Part shown: positions 52,630 to 61,873 of the stretch, piece by piece | Layout: each line of letters begins with the position of its first letter | Position numbering within the stretch: position 1 is the stretch's first letter | Position numbers and translations under genes: made by a program | Notes under the pieces: model-generated | Told to the model about the DNA's origin: nothing | Database searches by the model: none | Seen by the model: only the letters and a program-made list of their open reading frames with translations | Assembly: GCF_029946505.1 (NCBI RefSeq) | Contig: NZ_JARZHG010000034.1 | Span: 60,700-124,699, forward strand | Reading direction: 5' to 3' | Length of the DNA: 64,000 nucleotides | From: Polyangium sp. y55x31 | GTDB lineage: Bacteria > Myxococcota_A > Polyangia > Polyangiales > Polyangiaceae

Positions 52630-53719
52630 ATGAATTCTCCCATCCTCGAACGCCTCGCCGAGCTTCGTCGACGCCTCACCCGGCTCCGCGACGGTCTTTG
52701 ACCTCCCCCGGCAGGCGCGACGCCTCGCCGAACTCGACTTCCTTCTCAGCGAAACCGACCTCTGGCGCGACCGCGAACGTGCGGAAGAGCTCCTCGCGGA
52801 GCGAGCACGTCTCGGCGCGCTGAACGATCGGATCACGCACGCCGAGCGCACGCTGGGCGATACGCATGGGTTCGTCCTGCTCGCCCTCGACGAAGGCGAC
52901 GCGGGCGCGCTCGCTGCGGCCGAAGCCGATCTCGCGTCCCTCGACGTCGAGCTTCGCGAGGCCGAGCGCTCGTGCGTGCCCCCCGAACCGGAGGGGTGCA
53001 TCGGCGCGATCGTGTCCCTTCAACCTGGCGCGGGCGGTGTCGATGCCAAAGACTTCGCGGCAATGCTCTTGCGGATGTATCTCCGCTGGGCGGCGCGGCG
53101 GGGGCTCGTCGTCGAGGAGCTCCACCGGCAGGAAGGAAACGAAGCGGGAATCGACGGCGTCGCGCTCCGGATCCCGGGCGCCGGCGTGTACGGCGCTCTC
53201 CGGGGCGAGACCGGCGTCCATAGGCTCGTGCGCGTCAGTCCCTTCGGCAAAGGGGATCGGCGACAAACCTCGTTCGTCGCGGTCGAGGTCCTGCTCGATA
53301 TCGACGACGTGATTCCCGTCGAGATTCGCGACGACGATCTCGAGGTGACCGCGATGTGCGCCGGCGGGCCCGGCGGACAGAACGTCAACAAGGTCGCGTC
53401 GGCAGTCCGGATGCGCCACCTTCCGACGGGGATCGTCATCGTCGCTCGGTCGGAGCGCAGCCAGCATCAAAACCGCGCGAGTGCGCTCCGGCTCCTGCGG
53501 AGCAAGCTCGTCGAGCTCGAGCTCGAGCGGCGCGAACAGGCCGCGGCGGCGCGGCGCGGCGCTCGTCCAGTCGCTCGATTCGGCCACCAGCGGCGCAGTT
53601 ATGTCTTCGCGCCGCAGCGGCTCGTGCGTGACGAGATCACGGGGGACGTGAGCCCCCATGTCGAGCGTGTCCTCGACGGCGACCTCGACCTCCTCCTCGA
53701 ACCTCCCCCGAAAAACTGA
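52630..53719 (+). CDS. prfB: Peptide chain release factor 2, programmed +1 frameshift
   Basis: The first reading frame starts at ATG 52630 and ends after 23 codons at TGA 52699-52701, in the sequence CTT TGA C, the invariant RF2 frameshift site. After a +1 shift the frame continues at GAC 52700 to 53719, giving 362 residues, normal for RF2. The specificity motif SPF lies in VRVSPFGKGDRR and the hydrolysis motif GGQ at 248-250 (AGGPGGQNVN). RF2 reads UGA and UAA, so shortage of RF2 favours shifting: a self-control loop. The usual upstream AGGGGG that stimulates the shift is not seen. The frame from 52676 alone would miss the true N-terminus. Confidence 0.95.
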
Positions 53720-53771
53720 TCCACCTCGGCGCGCGCTCGCCTACGCTGGAGGCTCCCTCGGCGAGCCTCCC

Positions 53772-55310
53772 ATGCAAGATCCCGCGCGCACCGACGTCCC
53801 CACCGAAACCACCCCGCACGCCGAATCCGAGGTCGTCGCAGACGACGTCCGCCAGCTCCACCGGATGGGGTATGCCCAGGAGCTCCTCCGGCGGATGAGC
53901 GGATTCTCGAATTTCGCCGTCTCCTTTTCGATCATCTGCATCCTCGCCGGCGGCCTCACCTCCTACCACCTCGGCCTTTCCGCCGCGGGCGGCGCTTCGA
54001 TTGGCCTCGGCTGGCCGCTCTCCTGCCTGCTCTCCTTTTGCTTCGCGCTCGCCATGGCCCAGCTCGCCTCGGCGTTCCCGACGGCGGGCGGCCTCTATCA
54101 TTGGGCGTCCATTCTCGGCGGAAAGGGCATCGGCTGGGCGACGGCCTGGTTCAACCTCGTCGGCCTCGTCACCGTCCTCTCCGCCATCAACGTAGGCGCG
54201 TATCTCTTCATCGCGAGCTCGCTCGGCCCCGTCTTCGGCGTCGACCCGGAAACACTCGGCCCGGGCCACCAGCTCGCCGCCGTCGTCGTCATCACCGGGA
54301 CGCAGGCCCTCTTCAATCACCGCGGCATTCGCCTCACCACGCGCCTCACCGATTTCAGCGGCTACCTCATCTTCGTCGTCGCGATCGTCCTCACGGGCTC
54401 GATGCTCCTGTTTGCGCCGCGCCTCGAAGTGTCGCGGCTCGTCACGTTCACGAATTTCAGCGGCCCGAGCGGCGGCGACGTCTGGCCCGCGACGAACAGC
54501 GTGACCTGGCTCTTCCTGCTCGGCCTGCTCATGCCGGCGTATACGGTCACCGGGTTCGACGCCTCCGCGCATACCGCGGAGGAGACCGTCGGCGCCGCGA
54601 CGAACGTCCCCCGGGCCATTCTGCGGGCCGTGCTCCTCTCGGGCATTTTCGGCTACCTGATGGTGGCCTCGATCCTCCTCGCCATGCCGAGCGTGGAGGC
54701 CGGCGCCGCGAAAGGCCCTGGCGTGTTTTTCTGGGTGATGGGCGAGATCCTCCCGCGCCCTTTGCAGATTGCCCTCTACGTCGGCATCGGCATTGCCCAG
54801 TACCTTTGCGGCCTCGCCACCGTCACCAGCGCCTCGCGCATGACGTACGCGTTCGCCCGCGACGGCGGCCTGCCCTTTTCGTACGTCCTCCGCCGCGTGA
54901 GCGAGGTGCACAGGACGCCCGTGCCTGCGATCTGGGCCGTCGCGGCCGTGAGCACGGCGTTCACCGTCTACACGCCCGTGTATTCGACGATCACCGCGGT
55001 TTGCACGATTTTTCTCTACATCTCGTATGGCATGCCCATCGCGCTCGGCCTCTTCGCCCATGGCCGCACCTGGACCACGATGGGGCCTTTTTCGCTCGGC
55101 CGGTGGTATCGCCTCGTCGCCGTGATCTGTGTCCTCGGCTGCGCGCTCGTGCTCGCCATCGGCGTCGCGCCTCCGAATGACAAGGCCCTGCCGATCACGC
55201 TCGGCGCGGTCCTCCTCTCGGCCGCCGTGTGGTTCGGCGGCCTGCGGCGCGTGTTCCAGGGGCCGCCGGCGGTGGCCGCCTCCAGCTCGTCAGCACCGGA
55301 TCATGGTTAA
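53772..55310 (+). CDS. APC-superfamily amino-acid permease
   Basis: 512 residues from the ATG at 53772; the frame is open upstream but the predicted N-terminus fits the family. About 12 membrane helices, the first with the APC signature FSNFAVSFSIICILAGGLTSYHLGL, then FPTAGGLYHWASILGGKGIGWATAWFNLVG and GFDASAHTAEETVGAA. This resembles the GABA/choline/amino-acid permease subgroup (BAT1/GabP-like). Imports an amino acid or amine, driven by proton or other gradient. Overlaps the convergent gene by 21 bp. Confidence 0.9.
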   Translation: MQDPARTDVPTETTPHAESEVVADDVRQLHRMGYAQELLRRMSGFSNFAVSFSIICILAGGLTSYHLGLSAAGGASIGLGWPLSCLLSFCFALAMAQLASAFPTAGGLYHWASILGGKGIGWATAWFNLVGLVTVLSAINVGAYLFIASSLGPVFGVDPETLGPGHQLAAVVVITGTQALFNHRGIRLTTRLTDFSGYLIFVVAIVLTGSMLLFAPRLEVSRLVTFTNFSGPSGGDVWPATNSVTWLFLLGLLMPAYTVTGFDASAHTAEETVGAATNVPRAILRAVLLSGIFGYLMVASILLAMPSVEAGAAKGPGVFFWVMGEILPRPLQIALYVGIGIAQYLCGLATVTSASRMTYAFARDGGLPFSYVLRRVSEVHRTPVPAIWAVAAVSTAFTVYTPVYSTITAVCTIFLYISYGMPIALGLFAHGRTWTTMGPFSLGRWYRLVAVICVLGCALVLAIGVAPPNDKALPITLGAVLLSAAVWFGGLRRVFQGPPAVAASSSSAPDHG

Positions 55311-56288
55311 CGCCACGAGGATCCCGAAGACCGCGAGTCCGCCCATGATGACCGGCCCGATGGCCTCCAGGAATGCATCGATGCGCTCCACGACGCCCGG
55401 GGGCTTTGCCTTGACCCGGGCCCGGTTGCCCGGGGGCAAGCTCGCGAGCCCGAATCCGTCGGCGACCTCCCGGGAGGACAAACCCTCGCAGAAGGAATAA
55501 TAGACTTTGTAGAGCCCACGATTCTCGATCCGGACGCAGTCTTTCCCCAGCTTGAAGTATTCGGCATTGGAGGAGCGCCGCTCCTCCACGCAAGGGTCGG
55601 AGACCTGGACCGAGCGCTCCAAAACGGCGTTGCTAGCGCCGCTCATCTCGTACAACGCGCCGTCGTACGTGACCAACGAGTCTCGGCCGTCCTTGAATTT
55701 CACGTCCTCCGGCCGGAGCGGGGTCACGAGATACCACGCGTCCCCGAGCTCGAGAAGTCGCGTGCATTGCGCGCGCGGACCCGTGCCGAGCATGTATTCG
55801 AAGTGATGGTACGTGCCGTCGCCGTGCTCGGTCGCGAACATCACGAAGCCCGTCACCTCGACGTCTCGGCCGCGGATTCGGCCCTTCGCTCCGACGGCGA
55901 GGTAAGGCTCGGTCGGCGCGTCCGGCGTGAACACGGCGCGGCCGGGCTTGACGTGGCGGCATTCCACGACGGCCTCGCAGTAGCGGCACGTGAAGAAACC
56001 CTGCGGCGAGAGCTCCTTCCACCGCAATGGGCCGCTGCAGGACCCGCAGCCGAGCGTCGTGACCGCCACCTCGTCCTCGTCCTCGTCGAACCCGAGCCGC
56101 TCCTCGCGGACCACGATATCGATCCGCCCGGGCCCGTACACGACGTCGCCCGCTCTCCAGTCGATACGAACGACGGCGAGCCGGCAGCTCGGGCACGGCT
56201 CGACGTGCGGGCCGGGCGAGTGGAATGTCAGCTGCTCGTCGCACGAGGGACATCGCGCTCGTCGCTCCGTGACGGCGACCGATTTCAT
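55290..56288 (-). CDS. Zinc-ribbon and DUF4178-like protein with C-terminal membrane helix
   Basis: 332 residues from the ATG at 56288. Two pairs of CxxC (RCPSCDEQL, PCPSCRLAV) near the start and another (GCGSCSGPL, CRYCEAVVEC) at about 80-110 form zinc ribbons. The middle (EVTGFVMFATEHGDGTYHHFEYML...DAWYLVTPLRPE) resembles DUF4178. The end (PVIMGGLAVFGILVALTMI) is a membrane helix. Function unknown; family often found with spermidine-synthase-like or membrane proteins. Divergent from the next gene (57-bp gap). Confidence 0.7.
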   Translation of the reverse strand: MKSVAVTERRARCPSCDEQLTFHSPGPHVEPCPSCRLAVVRIDWRAGDVVYGPGRIDIVVREERLGFDEDEDEVAVTTLGCGSCSGPLRWKELSPQGFFTCRYCEAVVECRHVKPGRAVFTPDAPTEPYLAVGAKGRIRGRDVEVTGFVMFATEHGDGTYHHFEYMLGTGPRAQCTRLLELGDAWYLVTPLRPEDVKFKDGRDSLVTYDGALYEMSGASNAVLERSVQVSDPCVEERRSSNAEYFKLGKDCVRIENRGLYKVYYSFCEGLSSREVADGFGLASLPPGNRARVKAKPPGVVERIDAFLEAIGPVIMGGLAVFGILVALTMIRC

Positions 56289-56345
56289 GCGGTGATGGTA
56301 TCGGAAAGCACGGCGCGAGGCCACGTGGTATCCTCGCGGCGAACC

Positions 56346-57002
56346 ATGCCGGCTGCCTCCTCCGACCCTGCCCCTCCGCCTGCCGGCGTGACCTGCCGTT
56401 TTTGCCAGGAGCGCCTCTCGACCTGGACCGAGAGCCATTGCCCGCGTTGCGGCGGCGCCCTGCCGGCTCCGGATCGCCCCCGCGAGTCGCCGCCGGACGC
56501 GCCGCCGCGCCGCCTGCCCTTGGGGTATCGCCGGCATGCGCTCTTGCAGCACCAGGCCGTGCGGAGGGGCCTGCTTTATGCGGGCTTCGGCCTCTTCTTG
56601 TGGATCCCGGGCTTCCTCGTGTTGTTCCTGCTCGCGCCCTGGCTCGACGGCATATGGATCGTCGGCGTCGGGTTCCTCCTCGTCGGCGTGATCAGCGGCG
56701 CCATCGGGTATGCCGATTGCAGCCACGCGCTCACCCTTTGGCGCGAGCACCTCCACCTCCTCACGCACGGCACCGCGGTTCGGGGGCTGATCACCGCCTC
56801 ACACGTGGACACGTCGACGTTCGTGCGGGGCCGCCATCCCCATCGCATCGAATACGTCTTCATGGTGGAAGGGCGCTCGACGAAGGGGTCGGTGGAGGCG
56901 CCTGGGATCCCGAAAGATCGATATCGTGTGGGAATGCCGGTCTGGGTGCTGTACACCCCGGGCAACCTCGCGAGAAGCTCGATCTGGCCCCCCGTCCGGT
57001 AG
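56346..57002 (+). CDS. Membrane protein with N-terminal zinc ribbon and DUF3592-like tail
   Basis: 218 residues from the ATG at 56346. CRFCQERLSTWTESHCPRCG is a four-Cys zinc ribbon at about 17-36. Two membrane helices follow (LLYAGFGLFLWIPGFLVLFLLAPWL and IVGVGFLLVGVISGAIGYA). The last part (LHLLTHGTAVRGLITAS...VFMVEGRSTKGS...YRVGMPVWVLYTPGNLARS) is the beta-rich pattern of DUF3592-like envelope proteins. Function unknown. Convergent with the kinase gene, 7 bp apart. Confidence 0.65.
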   Translation: MPAASSDPAPPPAGVTCRFCQERLSTWTESHCPRCGGALPAPDRPRESPPDAPPRRLPLGYRRHALLQHQAVRRGLLYAGFGLFLWIPGFLVLFLLAPWLDGIWIVGVGFLLVGVISGAIGYADCSHALTLWREHLHLLTHGTAVRGLITASHVDTSTFVRGRHPHRIEYVFMVEGRSTKGSVEAPGIPKDRYRVGMPVWVLYTPGNLARSSIWPPVR

Positions 57003-57009
57003 CCGTTCG

Positions 57010-58458
57010 TCAGAGCAAAACGAATATCACGAAAAACCCGATGAGGAACACGATCGCCGCGCCCACCGCGATGGCGACGTAAAACCCCATCTTGCTGACG
57101 GGGTGCACGTGCTGCGCCGGCCGCTGGTGCAGCTCCGTCACCGTCAACTGTTGTTGCCGCGCGCTGAGCAACGTCGGCGACATGGCGCCCGGCGGAGGCG
57201 CGGTCGGCGGCGGCGCGGTCGGCTCGTCCTCGATTTGCGCGCCTGCCATGGGCATCGGCGGCGGCGCGAATACGCCGGACGGCTCGACGTAGACCTGCGT
57301 CGGCTCCGAATCACGCGAAGACCGCGGCGGCGGGACGTACGCGGGTTTCGGCCGCCGCGCCGATTCCTCCGCGCGCGGCGGCGAGGAGGACGACGGCGGG
57401 GCCATGACCAGCGTGCCGAGCGGCCCGGACGAGGGTGCCGGAAAACTCCCCGACGTCGACGAACGGAGCCCCGGGGGCGGGCTCGATGGCGCCGATTCCG
57501 CCATCACCAGCGTGCCGAGCTGACCCCGCATCGGCAGCTCGTCGAGCACCGACGTGCGCGCCGCGCTGTTCGTGCTTTCGCCATTTCCTTTGGCGGGCGC
57601 CATGGGAGCCGCGGGCGCAGCCGCGGGTTTCCGCCCCTGCGCCGCGAATACCTCGAGCATGTGCGCGACGACCATCGCGCTGCCGATGCGTTTGTCGCGC
57701 TCGCGCTCCATGCACCGCGCCACGATCTCTTCGAGCGCCGGATCCACCGATGACGTGAGCTGCGAGATGCGCGGCACCGGCCCGCTCGTGATCTTCGCCG
57801 TGATGTCCGCGCGCCCGCCCTCGAAAGGCCGCTGCCCCGCGAGCATCTCGAACAGCACCACGCCGAGCGACCAGAGATCCGTACGCACGTCGAACGATTC
57901 CGGTGCGGCGAGCTGCTCCGGGCTCCGATACGACGGCGATCCCAGGCCGAGCGTCTCCGCCACGACCGCGGGTACGGCCCGCGCGACCCACAGATCCAGC
58001 AATTTCACCACCGGCTCGTCCGTGCCCGGGCTTCCTTGCAGGAACACGTTCGCCGGCCGGAGATCGCCGTGCACGAGCCGCGCGCCATGCGCGATCGACA
58101 GCGCCGTCGCGATGTCGCGCCCGATCTGCGCGGCGAGCGGCGGCGGCAGCGTGCGCTCGCGCGCGAGCCGGTCGGCGAGCGTCTCGCCCGAGAGCAGCTC
58201 CATGGCGACGAACGGCTCACCGCCGCCCGTCTCGCCGACGTCGAGGATCGTGACCAGCGTGGGATGCTTGGCGGCTTGCGCCGCGCGTGCTTCCTCGCCG
58301 AGCCGCTGCCCGACTTCCTGGTTCGGGATGCTGAGGAGCTTCAGCGCGACGTGACGCGACGCCGTGTGGTCCTCCGCCTCCCAGACCGCCCCGAGCGCGC
58401 CCGTCCCGATTTGCCGCACGAGGCCGTATCTATCGCCGATGAGTTCGCCGCCGCTCAT
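57010..58458 (-). CDS. Ser/Thr protein kinase, membrane-anchored
   Basis: 482 residues from the ATG at 58458. The kinase domain (about 10-265) has the ATP-binding GTGALGAVWEA loop, K40 (ALKLL), H130-G-D132-LRPAN in place of HRD, and D155-L-W in place of DFG, so the catalytic and metal Asp residues are kept while the neighbours differ. The middle 180 residues are Pro/Ser-rich and disordered. One membrane helix ends the protein (FYVAIAVGAAIVFLIGFFVIFVLL). This reading-frame layout, with a C-terminal anchor, is typical of myxobacterial kinases. Substrate unknown. Confidence 0.88.
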   Translation of the reverse strand: MSGGELIGDRYGLVRQIGTGALGAVWEAEDHTASRHVALKLLSIPNQEVGQRLGEEARAAQAAKHPTLVTILDVGETGGGEPFVAMELLSGETLADRLARERTLPPPLAAQIGRDIATALSIAHGARLVHGDLRPANVFLQGSPGTDEPVVKLLDLWVARAVPAVVAETLGLGSPSYRSPEQLAAPESFDVRTDLWSLGVVLFEMLAGQRPFEGGRADITAKITSGPVPRISQLTSSVDPALEEIVARCMERERDKRIGSAMVVAHMLEVFAAQGRKPAAAPAAPMAPAKGNGESTNSAARTSVLDELPMRGQLGTLVMAESAPSSPPPGLRSSTSGSFPAPSSGPLGTLVMAPPSSSSPPRAEESARRPKPAYVPPPRSSRDSEPTQVYVEPSGVFAPPPMPMAGAQIEDEPTAPPPTAPPPGAMSPTLLSARQQQLTVTELHQRPAQHVHPVSKMGFYVAIAVGAAIVFLIGFFVIFVLL

Positions 58459-58504
58459 TGCCCTGTTCGTGCTCGATCGAAAAGATGCCCGATTGCGGAA
58501 TTCT

Positions 58505-59653
58505 TCAGAAAAGCGAACGAATGCGCCGCGCCGCCTCTTCCAGCACGGCGTCCTCCTTCGCGAAGCAGAACCGCGCGAGCGTCTCGCCCACCGGATCCCC
58601 GTAAAACGAGGTGCCGGGGACGCTCGCGATGCGGATCTTTTCGAGCAGGAGCATCGCCGCCGCCTTCGCGTTCGGCGCGCCGAGCCGCCGGATGTCGGCG
58701 AGCACGTAATAGGCGCCCCGCGGCACGTAGGGCGTGAGGCCCGCGTCCGCGAGCGCGCTGCAGAGGATATCGCGCTTCTTCTGGTAGCTCTGCCCGATCG
58801 ACGCGAAGTAATCGTCCGGCATCCCGAGCCCTGCCACCATCGCATGCTGGAGCGGCGTCGGCGCGCAGACGTAGAGCAGATCGTGCGCCACCGTGATCCG
58901 CCGCGCCGCCTCGGGCGGCGCCGTCAGATACCCGCACCGCCAGCCCGTCACCGCGAACGTCTTCGAAAACCCCGAGATCGACACCGTCCGGGCCGCCGCA
59001 TTTTTCCGCGTCGCGAGCGGCACGTGCTTCTGCCCGTCGAACACGATGTGCTCGTAGATCTCGTCCGTGATCGCCACGAGGTCGTGCGCGAGGGCCGCGT
59101 CCGCGAGCCAGTCGAGCTCCTCCTCGCTCCACACCTTGCCGCTCGGGTTCGACGGCGTGCACACGACGACGGCGCGGGTACGAGGACCGATCGCCCGCGC
59201 AAAAGCCTCCCGATCGATCTCCCACGACGGCGGCCGCGTGGGAACGAGCACGGGCACGAGCCCGAGCGCGAGCACCGTGTTCAAGTGGTAGCCGTAATAC
59301 GGCTCGAACAGGATCACCTCGTCGCCCGGATCGAGCAGCGCGAGGCACGCCGCCGCGAACCCGCCCGTCGCGCCCGACGTCACCACCACCTCGCTCGCCG
59401 GATCCACTTCACGCCCGTAGCGCTTCTTCAGATCGGCCGCGATCGCCTGACGAAGCGGCAGGATCCCTTCGGGCGCGGTGTAGATCGCCACGCTCGCGTC
59501 GATCGCGGCGTTCGCCGCGCGCGCCACGGGCGGAGGTGTCGGCAGATCGCACACGCCTTGCCCGAGGTTGATCCCAGACACCGCCTCACACGCGCGGCTC
59601 ATCGCGCGAATGTCGGAGATGACCAGCGAGCTCAGGCGTTGACCGATCCGCAT
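58505..59653 (-). CDS. Class I/II PLP-dependent aminotransferase
   Basis: 382 residues. [71 protein letters not shown] and the PLP-Lys K231 in [18 protein letters not shown] are all standard fold-type I motifs of aspartate/kynurenine-type aminotransferases. The amino donor and acceptor cannot be told. Its ATG lies back-to-back with the MATE gene start (CATG). Confidence 0.92.
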   Translation of the reverse strand: MRIGQRLSSLVISDIRAMSRACEAVSGINLGQGVCDLPTPPPVARAANAAIDASVAIYTAPEGILPLRQAIAADLKKRYGREVDPASEVVVTSGATGGFAAACLALLDPGDEVILFEPYYGYHLNTVLALGLVPVLVPTRPPSWEIDREAFARAIGPRTRAVVVCTPSNPSGKVWSEEELDWLADAALAHDLVAITDEIYEHIVFDGQKHVPLATRKNAAARTVSISGFSKTFAVTGWRCGYLTAPPEAARRITVAHDLLYVCAPTPLQHAMVAGLGMPDDYFASIGQSYQKKRDILCSALADAGLTPYVPRGAYYVLADIRRLGAPNAKAAAMLLLEKIRIASVPGTSFYGDPVGETLARFCFAKEDAVLEEAARRIRSLF

Positions 59654-61199
59654 GGCTGCACCCTACCTCAACACGGACCTGGAAGTCCCCTCCGCTGCGC
59701 ACGGCGGTGACCACGAAGCCGAAGGCCGCCCCTTGCCCGAACGGCCAGACCGTGGCACCCCCGGCCCCGTGCGTCCGTCACCTCTCGCCGAGATCCGCCT
59801 CGTTCGTGAGGGTGATCGCGCCCTCATGGCCGAGGTTTGGTCGCTCGCCTGGCCGGCGATCACGCACATGCTGCTGATTACGCTCGTCTTCCTGGTCGGG
59901 CGGCTCATGCTCGGCCGGTACTCGCCGACCGCGCTCGCGGCGATCCAGATCGGCGGGGCCACGACCTGGACCCTTTACTCCGTCTGCACCGCCTTCTCCG
60001 CCGGCACCATCGCCGTCGTGGCCCGTCGTGTCGGCGCCGGTGACCGCCCCGGCGCAGCCCGCGCCTCCCGCGCCGCGCTCCTTTTTGCGGCCGGGCTCGG
60101 CGCCGTCGTTGCGTGTGCGCTGTTTTTCGCGGAAGGCCCCTTCATTCGAACGCTCTTTCCGCGCGCGGGCGCCGCCGTGCAGGCGCAGGCGGGCGCGTAC
60201 CTCCGCATCGCGTGCTGGGCCATGCCGCTCACGTTCGTCGAGGCGATCGCGGCCGCGTCGCTGCAGGCCTCGGGCGACACGCGCACGCCGCTCGTCGTCG
60301 CGGGCGTGGGCAATGTCCTGAACCTCGCGCTCAACGCGCTGCTCATCTTCGGCCTCCTCGGCCTGCCCGAGCTCGGCATTCGTGGCGCCGCCGTGGCGAA
60401 TGGCGCGACCATGGCCCTCGAAGGCCTCCTGCTCACCTTCGCCCTCTTCCGCCGCACGAGCCCGCTGCCCTTGAACGAGGCGAGCTTCGAGGGCGCGGGG
60501 GGTATGGGGGGCGTAGCTCCGCATGCCTCCGCGAAGCCCCCCATCGTCGACTTCGATGCATTGAAGCGCGTCCTCGGGATCTCGGGCGCGGCGTTCGGCG
60601 AGAAGGCTGCGTATCACCTCGGGTACATGTTCTACCTCGCGATCATCGCGCTCCTCGGCGAGGTCGCGCTCGCGGCGCATCAGGCGGCGGTCAGCATCGA
60701 GTCGATCTCGTGGCTCTCGGCGGACGGGTTTGGCATCGCGGCGGGCGCGATCGTGGGCCAGAAGCTCGGGGCGAAGCGGCCGGAGGACGCCGCGCGGGCG
60801 GGCCGTGTCGCGGCGATGCTCGCCGTGTTTTGCTTGAGCCTCGTCGGGCTCTCGTTCTTGACGATGGCGCCTTTGCTCGTCTCGGCGTTCACGCCGGATC
60901 GGCCCATCGTGGAGACGGCCGTCCCGGCGATGCGCGTGGGTGGTTTCGCGCAGCCGTTCATGGGGTTCGCGATGGTCACGGCGATGGCGCTGCGCGGCGC
61001 GGGCGACACGCGCACGGTGCTCGGCACGATGATCCTCTGCGGCCTCTTTTTGCGGGCGAGCGTGACCTGGCTCTGCGCGATCAAGCTCGACCTCGGGCTC
61101 GCGGGCGTGTGGATGGGCAGCACGGCGGACTGGATCTGCCGGGCCGTGCTGCTCGGCTGGGCGTTTGCGCGGGGGCGGTGGAAGAAGGTCGAAGTGTAG
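59652..61199 (+). CDS. MATE-family multidrug/toxin exporter
   Basis: 515 residues. About 12 membrane helices arranged as two halves ([61 protein letters not shown]). The MATE hallmarks [34 protein letters not shown] and [18 protein letters not shown] (VGQ loop) are clear. Exports drugs or metabolites using a Na+ or H+ gradient. The first 55 residues are polar and Pro-rich, so the true start may be ATG 59826 (MAEVWSLAW), which would remove the overlap with the aminotransferase start. Confidence 0.9.
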   Translation: MAAPYLNTDLEVPSAAHGGDHEAEGRPLPERPDRGTPGPVRPSPLAEIRLVREGDRALMAEVWSLAWPAITHMLLITLVFLVGRLMLGRYSPTALAAIQIGGATTWTLYSVCTAFSAGTIAVVARRVGAGDRPGAARASRAALLFAAGLGAVVACALFFAEGPFIRTLFPRAGAAVQAQAGAYLRIACWAMPLTFVEAIAAASLQASGDTRTPLVVAGVGNVLNLALNALLIFGLLGLPELGIRGAAVANGATMALEGLLLTFALFRRTSPLPLNEASFEGAGGMGGVAPHASAKPPIVDFDALKRVLGISGAAFGEKAAYHLGYMFYLAIIALLGEVALAAHQAAVSIESISWLSADGFGIAAGAIVGQKLGAKRPEDAARAGRVAAMLAVFCLSLVGLSFLTMAPLLVSAFTPDRPIVETAVPAMRVGGFAQPFMGFAMVTAMALRGAGDTRTVLGTMILCGLFLRASVTWLCAIKLDLGLAGVWMGSTADWICRAVLLGWAFARGRWKKVEV

Positions 61200-61204
61200 G
61201 GGCG

Positions 61205-61762
61205 CTACATGCCGCCGACGCAGGCGTTTTCCACGCAGCTCTGGTCGTTCTGGCAGTCGTTCGTCGACACGCATTGCACGCCGAGGCACGACGGCAGGTC
61301 GGCGCACGCGACGTCGTCGCCACAATGGGCGAGGTCGGTCTGCTGATCCACCGTGAAGCCTTCACAATCGGTGCGGCACTGCGCGGCCTCGTCCGCGTCG
61401 AGGCCGCAGTCCAGGAAATGGTCGCAGGCCGCCTTGCACCCGGCGAGGCTGTCGAACATGGGCGTCTCTGCGTCGGACGTGGGCCGATCGATGCATTGCC
61501 GCGGCGCGGCCGCGTTCGGATCGCACATCTGCGACGGGTCGCAATTGTCGTCCGTGAGACAGCCCTCCTCGCATACGGAGAGCGAGGGATCTGCGCAGTG
61601 TTGACCGGGCGAGCAGAAGACCTCGCCGCCGCAATGGTCGAAGCCGGGTCCCTTGTGGGGTACGTAATCCTGGCGCATCGTGCACCCGAGGCCCAACGCG
61701 CCGAGCGCGAGGGCGAGGAGCAAGCCGGACGAGAGCGGAGCTAGTCGAAGTGATGCAAGCAT
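61205..61762 (-). CDS. Cys-rich lipoprotein
   Basis: 185 residues from the ATG at 61762, which follows GGAGG. Lipobox LGLGC|T. The mature protein has some 18 cysteines in short units (CGGEVFCSPGQHC, CEEGCLTDDNC, CDPSQMC, CKAACDHFLDC, CRTDCEGF, CADLPSCLGVQCV, CQNDQSCVENAC), suggesting many disulfides. Function unknown, style as in the other Cys-rich lipoproteins of the window. The frame is open upstream through the inverted repeat at 61816-61854, but no good start lies there. Confidence 0.75.
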   Translation of the reverse strand: MLASLRLAPLSSGLLLALALGALGLGCTMRQDYVPHKGPGFDHCGGEVFCSPGQHCADPSLSVCEEGCLTDDNCDPSQMCDPNAAAPRQCIDRPTSDAETPMFDSLAGCKAACDHFLDCGLDADEAAQCRTDCEGFTVDQQTDLAHCGDDVACADLPSCLGVQCVSTNDCQNDQSCVENACVGGM

Positions 61763-61815
61763 AAGGACCTCCGTTCGGGGTGGCCCATTTGTGCGGCGTG
61801 TACACGTCCGTGTCG

Positions 61816-61854
61816 CGTTGCAGAGCTGCGAAAAGAGTTCGCAGCTCTGCAACG
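61816..61854. repeat. Perfect 17-bp inverted repeat between LysR and lipoprotein genes
   Basis: CGTTGCAGAGCTGCGAA (61816-61832), 5-nt loop AAGAG, TTCGCAGCTCTGCAACG (61838-61854): 17 paired bases without mismatch. It lies 19 bp downstream of the LysR stop and about 55 bp upstream of the lipoprotein start. Could be a terminator stem (no U-tract) or a regulator's operator. Confidence 0.75.
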
Positions 61855-61873
61855 ACGTCGCAGAGCCGCCGGC

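Noticed and set aside
52976..53719. Shorter release-factor gene starting inside the frame
   Set aside because: The CTTTGAC site and the N-terminal helices in the two frames before it show that the full RF2 begins at 52630.
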